The notes: generated by a model not told the origin, from the letters alone. Shown: positions 37,524-48,057, counted from the first letter of the stretch. The stretch is 64,000 nt of DNA from a bacterium (GCA_026225095.1 JAMFSC010000164.1:1-64000), one strand, 5' to 3'. Numbers and translations are program-made.

Positions 37524-39323
37524 ATGACGCATGGTCGCAAGCTCGTGTTGACGGTTGTATCGGTTGTCCTCGCGCTCTGCCTGGCGGGAAGTATCGTGAC
37601 CCGCGGTGCAATGGAGAACCTGCCCTTTCTCCACGGAACCCGGACATCCGCGCAGGAGGGAGTGGTTGATCAGAAGCCATGGCAGACCGCCCAGGCGCTG
37701 GCTCCGCTCGCCGCCTCGCGCGAGGAGAGGGCCTTCGCCCGGGAGGCCGAACGATTGGCCGATCATGAGGTCGACCAGGCCTTCGCGACCGCTCTCCGCC
37801 AGGCGAGCCAAAAGGCCGCTACCCTCACCGGCGACGCCGTCGGGATCGAAAAAAAGGTTGAGGCCCTGCAAATTCAGGTACAGAAGGACCAGGCCGAGGT
37901 CGACCGCCTCACCGAAGCGGTCAAAGGCCCCCGGGGCGCAACCCTTCAGGACGAACTCGACGTCAGCAAGTCGGAGCTCGAGCTCGACAAGAATGAGCTC
38001 GACGACGAATCCCAGCGCCTCACCCGCTCCAGTGGCGACCAGCGCAGCGAGATTCAACGGGAGTTGACGACGCGCGAGGCCGCCATGAAGAAGTACGACG
38101 ACCAGGTGGCCAGCGGAGGCGAGGTCGCGGTCATCGCCACGCAGCGCTACGGAACGCTTGCCGGAAGATTGCAGGCATGGTTCAGCCAGAGGAGCCGGAC
38201 GGCCCTGCTGAAGCAGGCGGAGCAACAGTCAAGAGCGGACGCTGCCTCGCTGACGTCCGAGATGAAGGCCCTGCAGGCCTCGAACGTCACACCCCCGTCG
38301 GCCGTGGCCCCAGCACCCAGTCAGGCGCCGCCCGCTGCCCAGTCGATCGACGAGAAAAAGGCCCGTCTCGCGCGTCTCCAACGTCGCGCCGCCCAGGAAA
38401 CTCTCATCGATCTTATGGAAGATCGTATCGAGAACCATAACCAGCTCGCCCAGGTATATTCCCGCTGGACCAGGCAGGTCGACCTGCAACACCGCATCGT
38501 CCTGCATCTTCTGCTGAACTCCTTCGCCCTCATCGGCTTTGTCGTGCTGGGAACGATCCTCGCGGGAGCCGTCGTCCGCATGCTCCTCGGCCGGGCCAGG
38601 ATGGAGCCCCGCCGCGAAATCACCCTGCGAACCATCCTCGATCTCGGCGTGCAGTTGGTCGGCGTCTTGCTGATCGCGCTCGTGATCTTCGGCCCACCCA
38701 GCCAGGTCCCCACCATCCTGGGTCTCGCCACGGCCGGGCTAACCGTCGTCTTCCAGGACTTTATCCTCGCCTTCTTCGGCTGGTTCGTCCTGATGGGCCG
38801 TAACGGCATCCGCGTAGGCGACTGGGTCGAGATCAACGGTGTCGGCGGTGAGGTCATCGAGATCGGCCTCTTCCGCACCGCACTGCTCGAGACCGGCAAC
38901 TGGACCGACAAGGGCCACCCGACCGGCCGGCGCGTCACCTTTGTCAACAAATTCGCCATCACCGGCCAATACTTCAACTTCTCCACCGTCGGCCAGTGGA
39001 TGTGGGACGAGATCACACTCAACGTTCCGGCGTCCGACAACTCCTATCAGGTCATCGAGCAAATCCACAAGATCGTCCTCGCGGAGACCGAAAAAGACGC
39101 CAAGATGGCCGAGGCCGAGTGGCGCGGCGCCGTCAAGACCAGTGGAATCAGCCAGTTCAGTGCCACCCCCTCCGTCGATCTGCGTCCCGCGGCCTCCGGC
39201 GTCGATATACAGGTGCGCTACGTCACACGGGCAGTCGACCGCTTCTCCGTGCGCAACAAGCTCTACCAGGACACCATCGACGTGCTCCAGAAGGCGACCA
39301 GGCACGCTGAGACAGTTGGGTAA
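37524..39323 (+). CDS. MscS-family mechanosensitive channel with long periplasmic coiled-coil N-domain
   Basis: A 599-residue inner-membrane protein. A signal or first TM (LVLTVVSVVLALCLAGSI) is followed by about 300 residues of charged coiled coil (KKVEALQIQVQKDQAEVDRL). Three TMs follow, the last being the pore helix GLATAGLTVVFQDFILAFFGW. The MscS beta-domain has GIRVGDWVEINGVGGEV. Such channels open on membrane tension during osmotic downshock. The start is uncertain between GTG at 37509 and ATG at 37524; the ATG is used because GGAG lies just before it. Confidence 0.88.
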   Translation: MTHGRKLVLTVVSVVLALCLAGSIVTRGAMENLPFLHGTRTSAQEGVVDQKPWQTAQALAPLAASREERAFAREAERLADHEVDQAFATALRQASQKAATLTGDAVGIEKKVEALQIQVQKDQAEVDRLTEAVKGPRGATLQDELDVSKSELELDKNELDDESQRLTRSSGDQRSEIQRELTTREAAMKKYDDQVASGGEVAVIATQRYGTLAGRLQAWFSQRSRTALLKQAEQQSRADAASLTSEMKALQASNVTPPSAVAPAPSQAPPAAQSIDEKKARLARLQRRAAQETLIDLMEDRIENHNQLAQVYSRWTRQVDLQHRIVLHLLLNSFALIGFVVLGTILAGAVVRMLLGRARMEPRREITLRTILDLGVQLVGVLLIALVIFGPPSQVPTILGLATAGLTVVFQDFILAFFGWFVLMGRNGIRVGDWVEINGVGGEVIEIGLFRTALLETGNWTDKGHPTGRRVTFVNKFAITGQYFNFSTVGQWMWDEITLNVPASDNSYQVIEQIHKIVLAETEKDAKMAEAEWRGAVKTSGISQFSATPSVDLRPAASGVDIQVRYVTRAVDRFSVRNKLYQDTIDVLQKATRHAETVG

Positions 39324-39430
39324 AGTCTTTCCAGCGAATGGAAAACCCTTACCTACATCATTAGAGGCGCCACAGTTTAGGCCGGCCAAACGGCCCACAG
39401 GATGGCCCTCAACGTGCTTGCAAGCCATTT

Positions 39431-40435
39431 ATGAAATCACGTTACGCTGCCATCCTCATCACTTCCCTCGCGGTTGCCCCCGCCCTGTGTCATGCTGATC
39501 CCATCCTGGGCGTCGCGAACGCCTATAATCTGGTGGCACTTGGAACCGTGGATAGCCACGGCAATACCTTGCTGGCCGGCAACATCAGCACCTCCGCCGA
39601 CATCGGAGGCCGCGTCGCCGCTTCGAACATGGTGCTCTCTGGCACGACCATCGGAAGCACCCTGAACTCCGATCCCTTCGGCTCCCTCGCCATGTTCGAC
39701 GTCGTCTCCACCAAAGGCCTCAGCGCCGGCGAGCAGTTCAACATCAACAGCCACGGCAACGTCTACGCTCCGGGCGCAAACGGCAGCTTCAACTTCAACG
39801 GCGGCGGTCATCGTGTCACCACCGGATCCACCGGCATCGACTTCAATACGCTGCGTTCGACCCTGGATGCCGAGACCTTCTCTCTTGCCGCCCTGGCTGC
39901 AACCGGCCAGGTGCTCGGAACCAATCAGCCCGGCGTCAACCCATCCTTCTTCGTCCTCAAGGGCAGCAGCTCCATCCTCAACATCTTCGATATCACCGCC
40001 GCGGAACTCGCCGATACCAATCACCCCATCGACATCCAGGCTCCCGTCGGATCCACCATCATCGTCAACGTCTCCGGAACCTCCGACACCCTCGGCACCG
40101 GACTCTACTACAACGAGAATCAGAACTCCGGCGACAGTTCCGCGGGCAACGACATCCTGTTCAACTTCTCCGACGCAACCTCGGTCACCATCAATGGCCA
40201 GTTCAACGCGTCCATCCTGGCGCCGTTCGCTATTCTGAGCGGCTCCTCGCAGATGGGCGGAACCTTCATCGCAGCCCAGATCGGCCAAACCGGCGAGGTC
40301 CACAACGACGAATTCACCGGCATTCTGCCTCAGAGTCCTTCCGCTGTCACCCCCGAGCCCACCGGCCTGGCTCTGTTCGGAACCGGGGCACTGATGCTGA
40401 TCGGAGCGGCAAAGCGCAGGATCGTGAACTCCTGA
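39431..40435 (+). CDS. Choice-of-anchor A family protein with PEP-CTERM sorting signal
   Basis: A 334-residue secreted protein. A signal peptide (AILITSLAVAPALCHA) leads into a choice-of-anchor-A beta-helix domain (LGVANAYNLVALGTVDSHG, NTLLAGNISTSADIGGRVA). It ends in a PEP-CTERM tripartite signal: VTPEPTGLALFGTGALML followed by basic AKRR, which would be cut by an exosortase. No exosortase is encoded in the window. A role in the extracellular matrix is inferred from the sorting signal. Confidence 0.85.
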   Translation: MKSRYAAILITSLAVAPALCHADPILGVANAYNLVALGTVDSHGNTLLAGNISTSADIGGRVAASNMVLSGTTIGSTLNSDPFGSLAMFDVVSTKGLSAGEQFNINSHGNVYAPGANGSFNFNGGGHRVTTGSTGIDFNTLRSTLDAETFSLAALAATGQVLGTNQPGVNPSFFVLKGSSSILNIFDITAAELADTNHPIDIQAPVGSTIIVNVSGTSDTLGTGLYYNENQNSGDSSAGNDILFNFSDATSVTINGQFNASILAPFAILSGSSQMGGTFIAAQIGQTGEVHNDEFTGILPQSPSAVTPEPTGLALFGTGALMLIGAAKRRIVNS

Positions 40436-40472
40436 GCCTCGCTCAACTTTTGTAATGTTTCGATAAGACCAG

Positions 40473-40503
40473 AGAGCCAGGACGGCATAAGCCTCCTGGC
40501 TCT
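40473..40503 (+). terminator. Perfect 10-bp hairpin after the PEP-CTERM gene
   Basis: AGAGCCAGGA and TCCTGGCTCT pair perfectly around an 11-base loop, 38 bases after the stop codon. The following GCTTGCGTC is not T-rich, so termination may need Rho. Confidence 0.5.
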
Positions 40504-40700
40504 GCTTGCGTCTCCGAGGCATAGTCCGCGTCCACGTCGTTCCCGGGCGACATCCAGGGGCGGCCGTTCCACTGCGCCTCGCTCCTTACCATCCCGTCGA
40601 ATCCACATGGACGATTCGTGCGACTCTCCGTCGCCGGAATGCGTCTTATCCTTGAAGTCCAGACATTCAACGGCCCAAAAGCGAAGAGATTGAGGAAAGC

Positions 40701-43700
40701 ATGTGGATTGTAGTCCTGGCGCTGCGGCGCCCCTACACGTTTGTCGTTGTGTCTCTGCTCATCTTCCTGCTTGGTATCGGCTCCGCCATTGAATCGCCGA
40801 AAGACATCTTCCCCTACATCAATATCCCGGTCATCACCATCGTCTGGACCTACACCGGCCTCACCCCCAACGAGATGGAAGGCCGCGTCGTCACCGTCTG
40901 CGAGCGCGCCCTCACCACCACCGTCAACGACATCGAGCACCAGGAGTCCGAGTCCTACCAGGGCGTCTCCGTCATCCGCGTCTACTTCCAGCCGACCGTC
41001 CAGGTCGATCTCGCCATGAGCCAGGTCACCGCCATCGTCCAGACCGTCCTCCGGGTCCTCCCCCCCGGCATCACCCCCCCGGCGATCCTCAAGTACGACG
41101 CCTCCAGCGTTCCCATCGTGCAGCTCGCCCTCGGTGGCGAAGGGCTCAGCGAGTCCGACCTCTACGACCTCGGCATCAGCTTCATCCGTCCCCGCCTCTC
41201 GAACGTCCAGGGAGCCTCCGTTCCTCTGCCCTACGGCGGCAAGGTCCGCCAGGTCATGGTCGATACCGACCCCAACATGATGTTCGCCAAGCACCTCTCG
41301 GCCACCGACGTCTCCACCGCCATCACCCAGCAAAACCTCATCCTCCCGGCCGGAACCGCGCGTCTCGGCGACCGCGAGTTCGTCGTCAAGATGAATTCGA
41401 GCACCGCCACCATCGACGCCCTCAACGACCTCCCCATCCGCGCCTCGAACGGCGCCATCGTCTACATGAAGGACGTAGCCCAGATCCACCAGGGCTACGC
41501 CATCCAGACCAACGTCGTCCGTCAGAACGGCAAACGCGGCGCCCTCCTCACCGTCCTCAAGAACGGCAAGACCAGCACCATCGACATCGTCAAGAACATC
41601 AAGGCCGCCATCCCCCGCGTCAAGGCCGGCCTTCCCCCAGCCCTCACCATCACCCCCCTCTTCGACCAGTCCATCTTCGTCCGCGACTCCATCTTCGAGG
41701 TCGTCCGCGAGGCCTCGATCGCCGCCGCCCTCACCGGCCTCATGATCCTGCTCTTCCTCGGAAGCTGGCGCTCGACCCTCATCGTCTGTACGTCGATCCC
41801 CCTCTCCATCGCCACCTCCATGGTCATCCTCTGGGCGCTCGGCGAGACCATCAACGTGATGACCCTCGGTGGCCTCGCCCTCGCCGTCGGCATCCTCGTC
41901 GACGACGCCACCGTCGAGATCGAGAACACCCACCGCAACATGTCCGAGCGCAAGCCCCTCGTCCGCGCCATCCTCGACTCCGCCCAGCAGGTCGCCTCCC
42001 CTGCCTTCGTCTCGACCCTCTCCATCTGCATCGTCTTCCTTCCCGTCACGCTCCTCACCGGCGCAGCCAAGTATCTCTTCACCCCCCTCGCCATGGCCGT
42101 GGCCTTTGCCATGATGGCCTCCTACTTCCTCTCACGAACCCTCGTCCCCACCATGATGCACTTCCTCCTCCCCGCCGAACTCTTCCTCTACCAGGACGAA
42201 GGCGCAGCCGAGAAAGAGGAGCAGCACAACTGGATCTGGCGCTGGCACTCCAGGTTCGACCGCCAGTTTGAAAAGATGCGCCACCACTACAAGGGCGCGC
42301 TGGAGTGGTGCCTCGCCAACGCGACCCTCACCCTCCTCATCTTCGCCGCCTTCGTCCTCTGCAGCCTGCCCCTGATCTTCATGATCGGCCAGGACTTCTT
42401 CCCCTACGTCGACTCCGGCCAGATGCGCCTCCACGTCAACCCCCCACAGGGCCTGCGCATCGAGGACTCAGAGCTCTACTTCGCCGCCGTCGAAAAAGAG
42501 ATCCGCCAGGTCATCCCGACCGAAGAAGTCCAGCTCATCCTCGACAACATCGGCCTCCCCAACAGCGGAATCAACCTCGCCTTCGGAACCACCGGGACCA
42601 TCTCCAACTCCGACGGCGAGATCCTCATCGCGCTCAAGCCTGGCAAGCGCGAGACGACAAAATACATGCGCCTCCTCCGCCAGGATCTCGCGCAGAAGTT
42701 CCCCGACGGAACCTTCTTCTTCACCCCCGCGAACATCACCAACCAGATCCTCGACTTCGGCCTCCCCGCTCCCATCGACCTCCAGGTCGTCGGCCGCGAC
42801 AAGGGCAACTACGAGCTAGCCTCCAAACTTTCACAGCAGATCGCCGCGATCCCCGGCGCTGTCGACGTACATGTGCACCAGCAGGTTACATATCCCACCA
42901 TGCAGGTCAATGTCGACCGCAGCAAGGCCCGCCAGCTCGGCCTCACCCAGCAGGACGTAGCCCAAAGCATGCTCATCTCATTGAGCGGCACCAGCCAGAC
43001 CGCCCCCAACGAGTGGCTCAACACCGCCAACGGCGTCAACTACCAGGTCGTCGTCCAGACCCCCAACTACCGCGTCTCCACCCTGCCCGAGCTCTCCCGC
43101 ACCCCCATCACCTCACCCAGCGGCAACACCAGCCAGCTCCTCGGCAACCTCGCCACCTTCCGCCGCGACGCATCCCCCATCATCATCGACCACTACAACA
43201 TCCAGCCAGTCTTCGATGTGTACGCCGACGTCGATAACCGCGACCTCGGAGGAGTCGCCAGCGAGATCAAGAAGATCATGGACGACGCCCGCAAGAACCT
43301 CCCCGTTGGCGTCACCCTCGAGCTCCGCGGCGAGGTCAAGACGATGAACGACTCCTTCGTCCGCCTCGGCATCGGAATCATCTTCGCCATCGGCCTCGTC
43401 TACCTCCTGATGGCGGTCAACTTCCAGTCCTGGCTCGATCCCCTCATCATCCTCATGGCCATTCCCGGAGCCTTCTGCGGAATCCTCTGGATGCTCTTCG
43501 CCACCCAGACCACCTTCAACGTCCCCTCGCTGATGGGAACCATCATGACCATCGGCGTCGCCACCGCCAACAGCATCCTGATGGTCGTCTTCGCCAACGA
43601 TGAACGCGTCCTTGGCAAAGATCGTTTCGAAGCCGCCCTCAACGCCGGCTTCACCCGTCTCCGCCCCGTCTGCATGACCGCCCTCGCCATGATCATCGGC

Positions 43701-43922
43701 ATGCTCCCCATGGCGCTGGCCATCGGCGAAGGCGGAGAACAGAACGCTCCCCTCGGCCGCGCCGTCATCGGTGGCCTGCTCCTGGCCACCGTGGGAACCC
43801 TCTTCATCGTGCCCGTCATCTACTCCCTGATGAAGAAGAACGCACCCGCCGACTTCGACCGCGAGATCGACGAAGCAGAGCACCAGCAGGAAGAAGCAAG
43901 GGAACAGGAGCAACACGCTTAA
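40701..43922 (+). CDS. RND efflux pump inner-membrane transporter (HAE1 / AcrB-like)
   Basis: A 1073-residue proton-driven pump with twelve TM helices in two halves. TM1 is YTFVVVSLLIFLLGIGSAI. The proton-relay pair in TM4 is GILVDDATVEIEN. The porter domains show the AcrB pattern (SVPIVQLALGGEG, LPIRASNGAIVYMKDVA). TAA overlaps the ATG of the next gene (TAATG), so it is coupled to the adaptor. The ATG at 40701 has GAGGAA upstream. The substrate is unknown. Confidence 0.93.
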   Translation: MWIVVLALRRPYTFVVVSLLIFLLGIGSAIESPKDIFPYINIPVITIVWTYTGLTPNEMEGRVVTVCERALTTTVNDIEHQESESYQGVSVIRVYFQPTVQVDLAMSQVTAIVQTVLRVLPPGITPPAILKYDASSVPIVQLALGGEGLSESDLYDLGISFIRPRLSNVQGASVPLPYGGKVRQVMVDTDPNMMFAKHLSATDVSTAITQQNLILPAGTARLGDREFVVKMNSSTATIDALNDLPIRASNGAIVYMKDVAQIHQGYAIQTNVVRQNGKRGALLTVLKNGKTSTIDIVKNIKAAIPRVKAGLPPALTITPLFDQSIFVRDSIFEVVREASIAAALTGLMILLFLGSWRSTLIVCTSIPLSIATSMVILWALGETINVMTLGGLALAVGILVDDATVEIENTHRNMSERKPLVRAILDSAQQVASPAFVSTLSICIVFLPVTLLTGAAKYLFTPLAMAVAFAMMASYFLSRTLVPTMMHFLLPAELFLYQDEGAAEKEEQHNWIWRWHSRFDRQFEKMRHHYKGALEWCLANATLTLLIFAAFVLCSLPLIFMIGQDFFPYVDSGQMRLHVNPPQGLRIEDSELYFAAVEKEIRQVIPTEEVQLILDNIGLPNSGINLAFGTTGTISNSDGEILIALKPGKRETTKYMRLLRQDLAQKFPDGTFFFTPANITNQILDFGLPAPIDLQVVGRDKGNYELASKLSQQIAAIPGAVDVHVHQQVTYPTMQVNVDRSKARQLGLTQQDVAQSMLISLSGTSQTAPNEWLNTANGVNYQVVVQTPNYRVSTLPELSRTPITSPSGNTSQLLGNLATFRRDASPIIIDHYNIQPVFDVYADVDNRDLGGVASEIKKIMDDARKNLPVGVTLELRGEVKTMNDSFVRLGIGIIFAIGLVYLLMAVNFQSWLDPLIILMAIPGAFCGILWMLFATQTTFNVPSLMGTIMTIGVATANSILMVVFANDERVLGKDRFEAALNAGFTRLRPVCMTALAMIIGMLPMALAIGEGGEQNAPLGRAVIGGLLLATVGTLFIVPVIYSLMKKNAPADFDREIDEAEHQQEEAREQEQHA

Positions 43923-45748
43923 TGGATCAATCCAGCTTCGAGCAGAGAGAGCGCGAACGTCGCGCACGCGAGCAACACAAACTCGCTCAGGGTTTCGAGC
44001 GCGGCCCCGTCGACCCCGAAGGCCGCGCCCTCGGCGACCAGTTCACCGAGGTTGAATCCATCGACGGCCCACGCCTCGGTGACACCTTCGCCGGCCCCGC
44101 CTACGTCGACCAGCACCGCCTCGGCAACGCCTTCGCCGACCCCAACTCCGCCGACGACACCAAGCTCGGCCGCTCCTTCGCCGAGACGCAATCCAGCCGC
44201 AAAAAGAAGCACGAGTTCCACGTAGCGGAGAAGTTGAAACCCCGCGGCAACCACACCATCCTCCTCTGGTTCCTCCTCGGCGTCGTCGTCCTCTTCGGCC
44301 TCATCTTCGTCCTCGGCTTCCTGCCCCGCCACGAGCGCGACAAGGATAACGCCAAACGCGCCCAGGCCCAGAAGGACAAGGTTCCCGCGCTCGAGGTCGT
44401 CACCGTCAAACGCGAACAAGGCGGAAGCGGCCTCACCATCCCCGGAACCACCACACCCCTCATCGAGGCCTTCGTCTACGCCCGCGCCAACGGCTACCTG
44501 CAACGCCGCCTCGTCGACATCGGCGACCACGTCCGCAAGGGCCAGCTCCTCGCCGTCGTCGATTCTCCCGACCTCGACGAGCAGGTTGCCCAGGCCCGCG
44601 AGCAGGTCCGCCAGGCCGAAGCCCAGGTCGCTCAGCAGCGCACCCAACTCGCCCTCACCAAGGTCACCTGGGACCGCTGGCGCGTCCTCGTCGCCAAGGG
44701 AGTCTTCGCCCGGCAGGATGGTGACCAGCGCGAGGCCGACTACCTCCAGCAGCAGGCCAACGTCTCCGCCGCCGAACGCAACGTCGAGGCCTACCAGGCC
44801 AACCTCCGCCGCGTCATCGCGCTCCAGAGCTACGAACAGGTCCGAGCCCCCTTCGACGGAGTCATCACCGCTCGCAACGTGGACGTCGGAGCCCTCATCT
44901 CCGCCGCCGGATCCACCAGCGGAGGCCCCGCCAGCCCATCCCAGGCGGGCCCAAGCGCCGGACAACAGGGCTCCGCGCTCACCAACTCCGGAGGCTCCTC
45001 CGGCTCCGCGCCCACCGCCTCCAGCCCAGGAGGAGGAGGTGGAGCCGGAGCCCTCTTCTCCATCGCCCAGGTCGAGCGCCTCCGCATCCTCGTCTCCGTC
45101 CCCGAGGGCTATGCCCCCGCCGTCCACACCGGCCAGCACACCCTCCTCCACTTCCAGGAGTTCCCGAAGCAGGAGTTCTACGGCGACGTCACCCGCACCG
45201 CCGGGTCCATCGACCAGAACACCCGCACCCTCCTCACGGAGGTCCAGGTCGATAACCACAAAGGCACCCTGATGGCCGGCATGTACGCCGTCGTCACCTT
45301 CGCCGAAGTTCCTGGAAATGCCCCTGGAAATGCCCCCGGAAACACCACCGGCCCCGTCACCATCCCCGGAGACGCCATCGTCATCCGCGAAAATCAGCCC
45401 ATGGTCGCCCTCGTCTTGGATGGCAAGGTCCACATGCAACGCGTGGAAATCGGCCGCGACTTCGGATCAGCCGTCGAGATCGTCAACGGCCTCAAGGAAG
45501 GTGACGTCATCGCCACCAGCGTCACCGACGACGTCATCGAGGGAGCGAAGGTCCAGACCAGGCAAAGCCCCGCTGAGCAGCAGAACGCAAGCCACCAGCC
45601 AGCCCAGACCAAGGCCCCCCCGGGCGGCTCCAGCCAATATGGCGATCAGTCCATCACCGACCAGAACATGCAGGGCCACGCAGATCAGAAGCAAAGTGGC
45701 GGCAAGAAGGATTCGAACGGTCCCAAGGGCTCCGGGAGCAAGCCATGA
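43922..45748 (+). CDS. RND periplasmic adaptor (MFP) with 15-residue repeats in an N-terminal cytoplasmic tail
   Basis: A 608-residue adaptor. Unlike usual MFPs it begins with about 110 residues that hold five LGxxF-type repeats (residues 21-86), then TM helix LLWFLLGVVVLFGLIFVLGFL at about 112-134. The periplasmic part has the lipoyl/barrel-sandwich domain (FVYARANGYLQRRLVDIGDH), a coiled-coil hairpin, and the beta-barrel region with a Gly/Ser-rich insertion. The C-terminus is Gln/Lys-rich. It couples the pump to the TolC channel encoded next; its TGA overlaps that ATG. Confidence 0.9.
   Translation: MDQSSFEQRERERRAREQHKLAQGFERGPVDPEGRALGDQFTEVESIDGPRLGDTFAGPAYVDQHRLGNAFADPNSADDTKLGRSFAETQSSRKKKHEFHVAEKLKPRGNHTILLWFLLGVVVLFGLIFVLGFLPRHERDKDNAKRAQAQKDKVPALEVVTVKREQGGSGLTIPGTTTPLIEAFVYARANGYLQRRLVDIGDHVRKGQLLAVVDSPDLDEQVAQAREQVRQAEAQVAQQRTQLALTKVTWDRWRVLVAKGVFARQDGDQREADYLQQQANVSAAERNVEAYQANLRRVIALQSYEQVRAPFDGVITARNVDVGALISAAGSTSGGPASPSQAGPSAGQQGSALTNSGGSSGSAPTASSPGGGGGAGALFSIAQVERLRILVSVPEGYAPAVHTGQHTLLHFQEFPKQEFYGDVTRTAGSIDQNTRTLLTEVQVDNHKGTLMAGMYAVVTFAEVPGNAPGNAPGNTTGPVTIPGDAIVIRENQPMVALVLDGKVHMQRVEIGRDFGSAVEIVNGLKEGDVIATSVTDDVIEGAKVQTRQSPAEQQNASHQPAQTKAPPGGSSQYGDQSITDQNMQGHADQKQSGGKKDSNGPKGSGSKP
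43982..44179 (+). repeat. Five LGxxF repeats of about 15 residues in the MFP N-terminus
   Basis: Repeats begin at residues 21 (LAQGF), 37 (LGDQF), 52 (LGDTF), 67 (LGNAF) and 82 (LGRSF). The last four are exactly 15 residues apart. Acidic and Pro residues fill the spacers. Confidence 0.8.
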
Positions 45749-47850
45749 ACCTGGCCCACCGTTCCCTCGCCCTCTTTCTGATAGCAGCCATCACCGCATC
45801 CGCCCAGACCGGAACCGGCACAGCCGCAGCCGGAGCAGCCGCCAACGCACAGCTCCCACCAGCCGATCAGGCCACCGTCCCCCTCGCGAACACGCCCGTC
45901 CTCCCGCAAACCCCTGACGTACCCCCCATCGCCGCCTTCATCCCCAGGCCCCCCGGCCAGAGCCCCGAGCTCCAGCAAGCCGCGTCCTCCACCATCACCA
46001 CCGACCGCTCCCGCGCCACGGGCCTCGGCTTCAGCTTCTACGGCCTCCTCGGACCCTACCGCCGACCCCGCGTCCCGGAGCTCTTCCCCGGAAGCGGCGA
46101 CCGCCTCCGCTCGCTCATCCGCGACAACAAGCTCTTCCTCTCCCTCCACGACGCCATCTCCCTCGCCATCGAAAACAATCTCGACGTCGAGGTCGAGCGC
46201 TACAACCTCCAACTCGCCGACGACGACCTCCTCCGGGCCAAAGGTGGAGGAACCCTCCGCGGAATCGATTACACCGTCCAGGCCACGCCCAACGGAGTTG
46301 GAGGTCCCGGCAGCCCGCTCCTTAATAAAGGCGCCACCAACCCAAACCCCACCGTCCCCACAGTCACCGACCTCACCTCGCTCAACTCCACCACCCAGAC
46401 CACCCTCAACTTCGGCCAGACCGGTACCGCCCTCCAGCCCGGCAACGCGGGCTCCATTCCCCTCTTCGACCCCAACCTCATCCTAACCGGCGGCTACCTC
46501 CGCCGCTCCAACACCGTCTCCCTCACCACCACCACCGATACCACTGGGACCACCACCCAGGCCGCCCCCCTCCACTACATCACCACCAACCTCGCATACC
46601 TGCAGGGCTTCAGCCCCGGCACCCAGATCGAAGCGACCGTCAACAACGACTCACAGGTCATCTACGCCACCAACTCCGAAAACGATCCCTTCTACTCCCC
46701 CAGCACCTCCGTCACCATCACCCAGCCACTCCTGCGTGGCCGTGGCCGCGATGTGAACCTTCGCTACGTCCGCATCGCAAATCTGGATCAGCGCGTCTCC
46801 CGCCTCCTCTTCGACCAGCAGGTCCAGCAGGTCGTCTACGGAATCTCCCGCCTCTACTTCGATCTCGTCAGCCTGGGCGAAAACGTCGCCGTCAAGCAGG
46901 AAGCCCTCCACGCCGCCCAGAAGCTCCGCAAAGACGACGCCGAGCAGGTCATCGAGGGCACCCTCGCCCCCATCGAGCTCACCCGCGCCTCCGCCCTCGT
47001 CAGCTCCAGCGAGTTCGACCTCATCCAGGCCCAGGGCCTCTACCGCCAGCAGGAGGTCATCCTCCGCAACCAGATCATCCGCACCGGCTCCCCCGTCTTC
47101 GGAGCCTCCTTCTCTGAGATCGTCCCCACCGACCGCATCCTCGTCCCGGACCTCATGGACACCATCCCCGTCAGCGATCTCATCCAACTAGGCCTCGCCC
47201 AGCGCCCCGACCTCGCCCAGGCCGAAGTCCAGATCCAGGCCGGCCAGGTCAACCTCAAGGGCTCCCGCAACCAGGTCCTTCCCCAGCTCAACGCCTACGC
47301 GAACGTCGAGACCCGCGGCTCCTCCGAGGTCGGCTACGAGCCCCTCGGCTCCCTCGGCACCGGAATCCCGACCATCCCCCAGAACCTCGCCCTCGGCGGT
47401 CTCCGTACCTCGACCGTCTACCAGGCCGGAATCCAGCTCACCCTCCCCCTGCGCAACCGCATCGCCGCCTCCGACGCCGCGCGCGATACCGTTGTCCTCC
47501 GCCAGACCCAGGCCCGCACCGAACGGCTCTCCAACCAGATCCGCGAAGAGATCGAAAACGCCGTCATCGCCCTCGAAACCGCCCACGCCGCCTACAACGC
47601 CGCCCGTAACAGCACCGGCTACCAGGAGCAGTTCCTCCAGACCGAGATCGACAAGCTCTCCGTCGGTGAATCCACCAACCTCGCCGTCATCCAGGACGAA
47701 ACCTACCTCGCCCAGGCCCGCTCCACCGAGATCGCCGCCCGCAGCAACTGGAAAAAAGCCCAGATCGAGCTCCAGCGAGCACTCGGAGCCCTCCTCCAGG
47801 AAAACCGAATCGCCCTCGACGACGCCGTCCGCGGAGTCCTTCCACAATAA
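45745..47850 (+). CDS. TolC-family outer-membrane efflux channel
   Basis: A 701-residue protein with a signal peptide (SLALFLIAAITASAQ). The outer-membrane-efflux-protein domain shows the paired coiled-coil repeats: SLHDAISLAIENNLDVEVER in the first half and VSDLIQLGLAQRPDLAQAEV in the second. A Pro-rich linker of about 100 residues precedes the domain, and long beta segments lie between helices. The ATG overlaps the MFP stop by 4 bases, closing the three-gene pump operon. Confidence 0.92.
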   Translation: MNLAHRSLALFLIAAITASAQTGTGTAAAGAAANAQLPPADQATVPLANTPVLPQTPDVPPIAAFIPRPPGQSPELQQAASSTITTDRSRATGLGFSFYGLLGPYRRPRVPELFPGSGDRLRSLIRDNKLFLSLHDAISLAIENNLDVEVERYNLQLADDDLLRAKGGGTLRGIDYTVQATPNGVGGPGSPLLNKGATNPNPTVPTVTDLTSLNSTTQTTLNFGQTGTALQPGNAGSIPLFDPNLILTGGYLRRSNTVSLTTTTDTTGTTTQAAPLHYITTNLAYLQGFSPGTQIEATVNNDSQVIYATNSENDPFYSPSTSVTITQPLLRGRGRDVNLRYVRIANLDQRVSRLLFDQQVQQVVYGISRLYFDLVSLGENVAVKQEALHAAQKLRKDDAEQVIEGTLAPIELTRASALVSSSEFDLIQAQGLYRQQEVILRNQIIRTGSPVFGASFSEIVPTDRILVPDLMDTIPVSDLIQLGLAQRPDLAQAEVQIQAGQVNLKGSRNQVLPQLNAYANVETRGSSEVGYEPLGSLGTGIPTIPQNLALGGLRTSTVYQAGIQLTLPLRNRIAASDAARDTVVLRQTQARTERLSNQIREEIENAVIALETAHAAYNAARNSTGYQEQFLQTEIDKLSVGESTNLAVIQDETYLAQARSTEIAARSNWKKAQIELQRALGALLQENRIALDDAVRGVLPQ

Positions 47851-48057
47851 TCCCAGCCTCCCAGTCCCGTTCCCAATCCTGAATCTGCGAATCATCGCAA
47901 GATTAGTCTCCCCAAACCTGCCAATCGTGCCTTCGCCGTTGTAGAGTATGCAAACGGAGATGAAGGCTCCGTCCGCCCAAAGGCATCCAGCAGTATCCAG
48001 GCGAGTCCAACACCCCGCACCTCCCGATCCCGGGTCGTGCACGAGGAGCACGTTTTC

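Noticed and set aside
39400-39430. A sigma-54 promoter (TGGC...TTGCA) before the PEP-CTERM gene
   Set aside because: The distance between the GG and GC elements is 14 bases, not 10.
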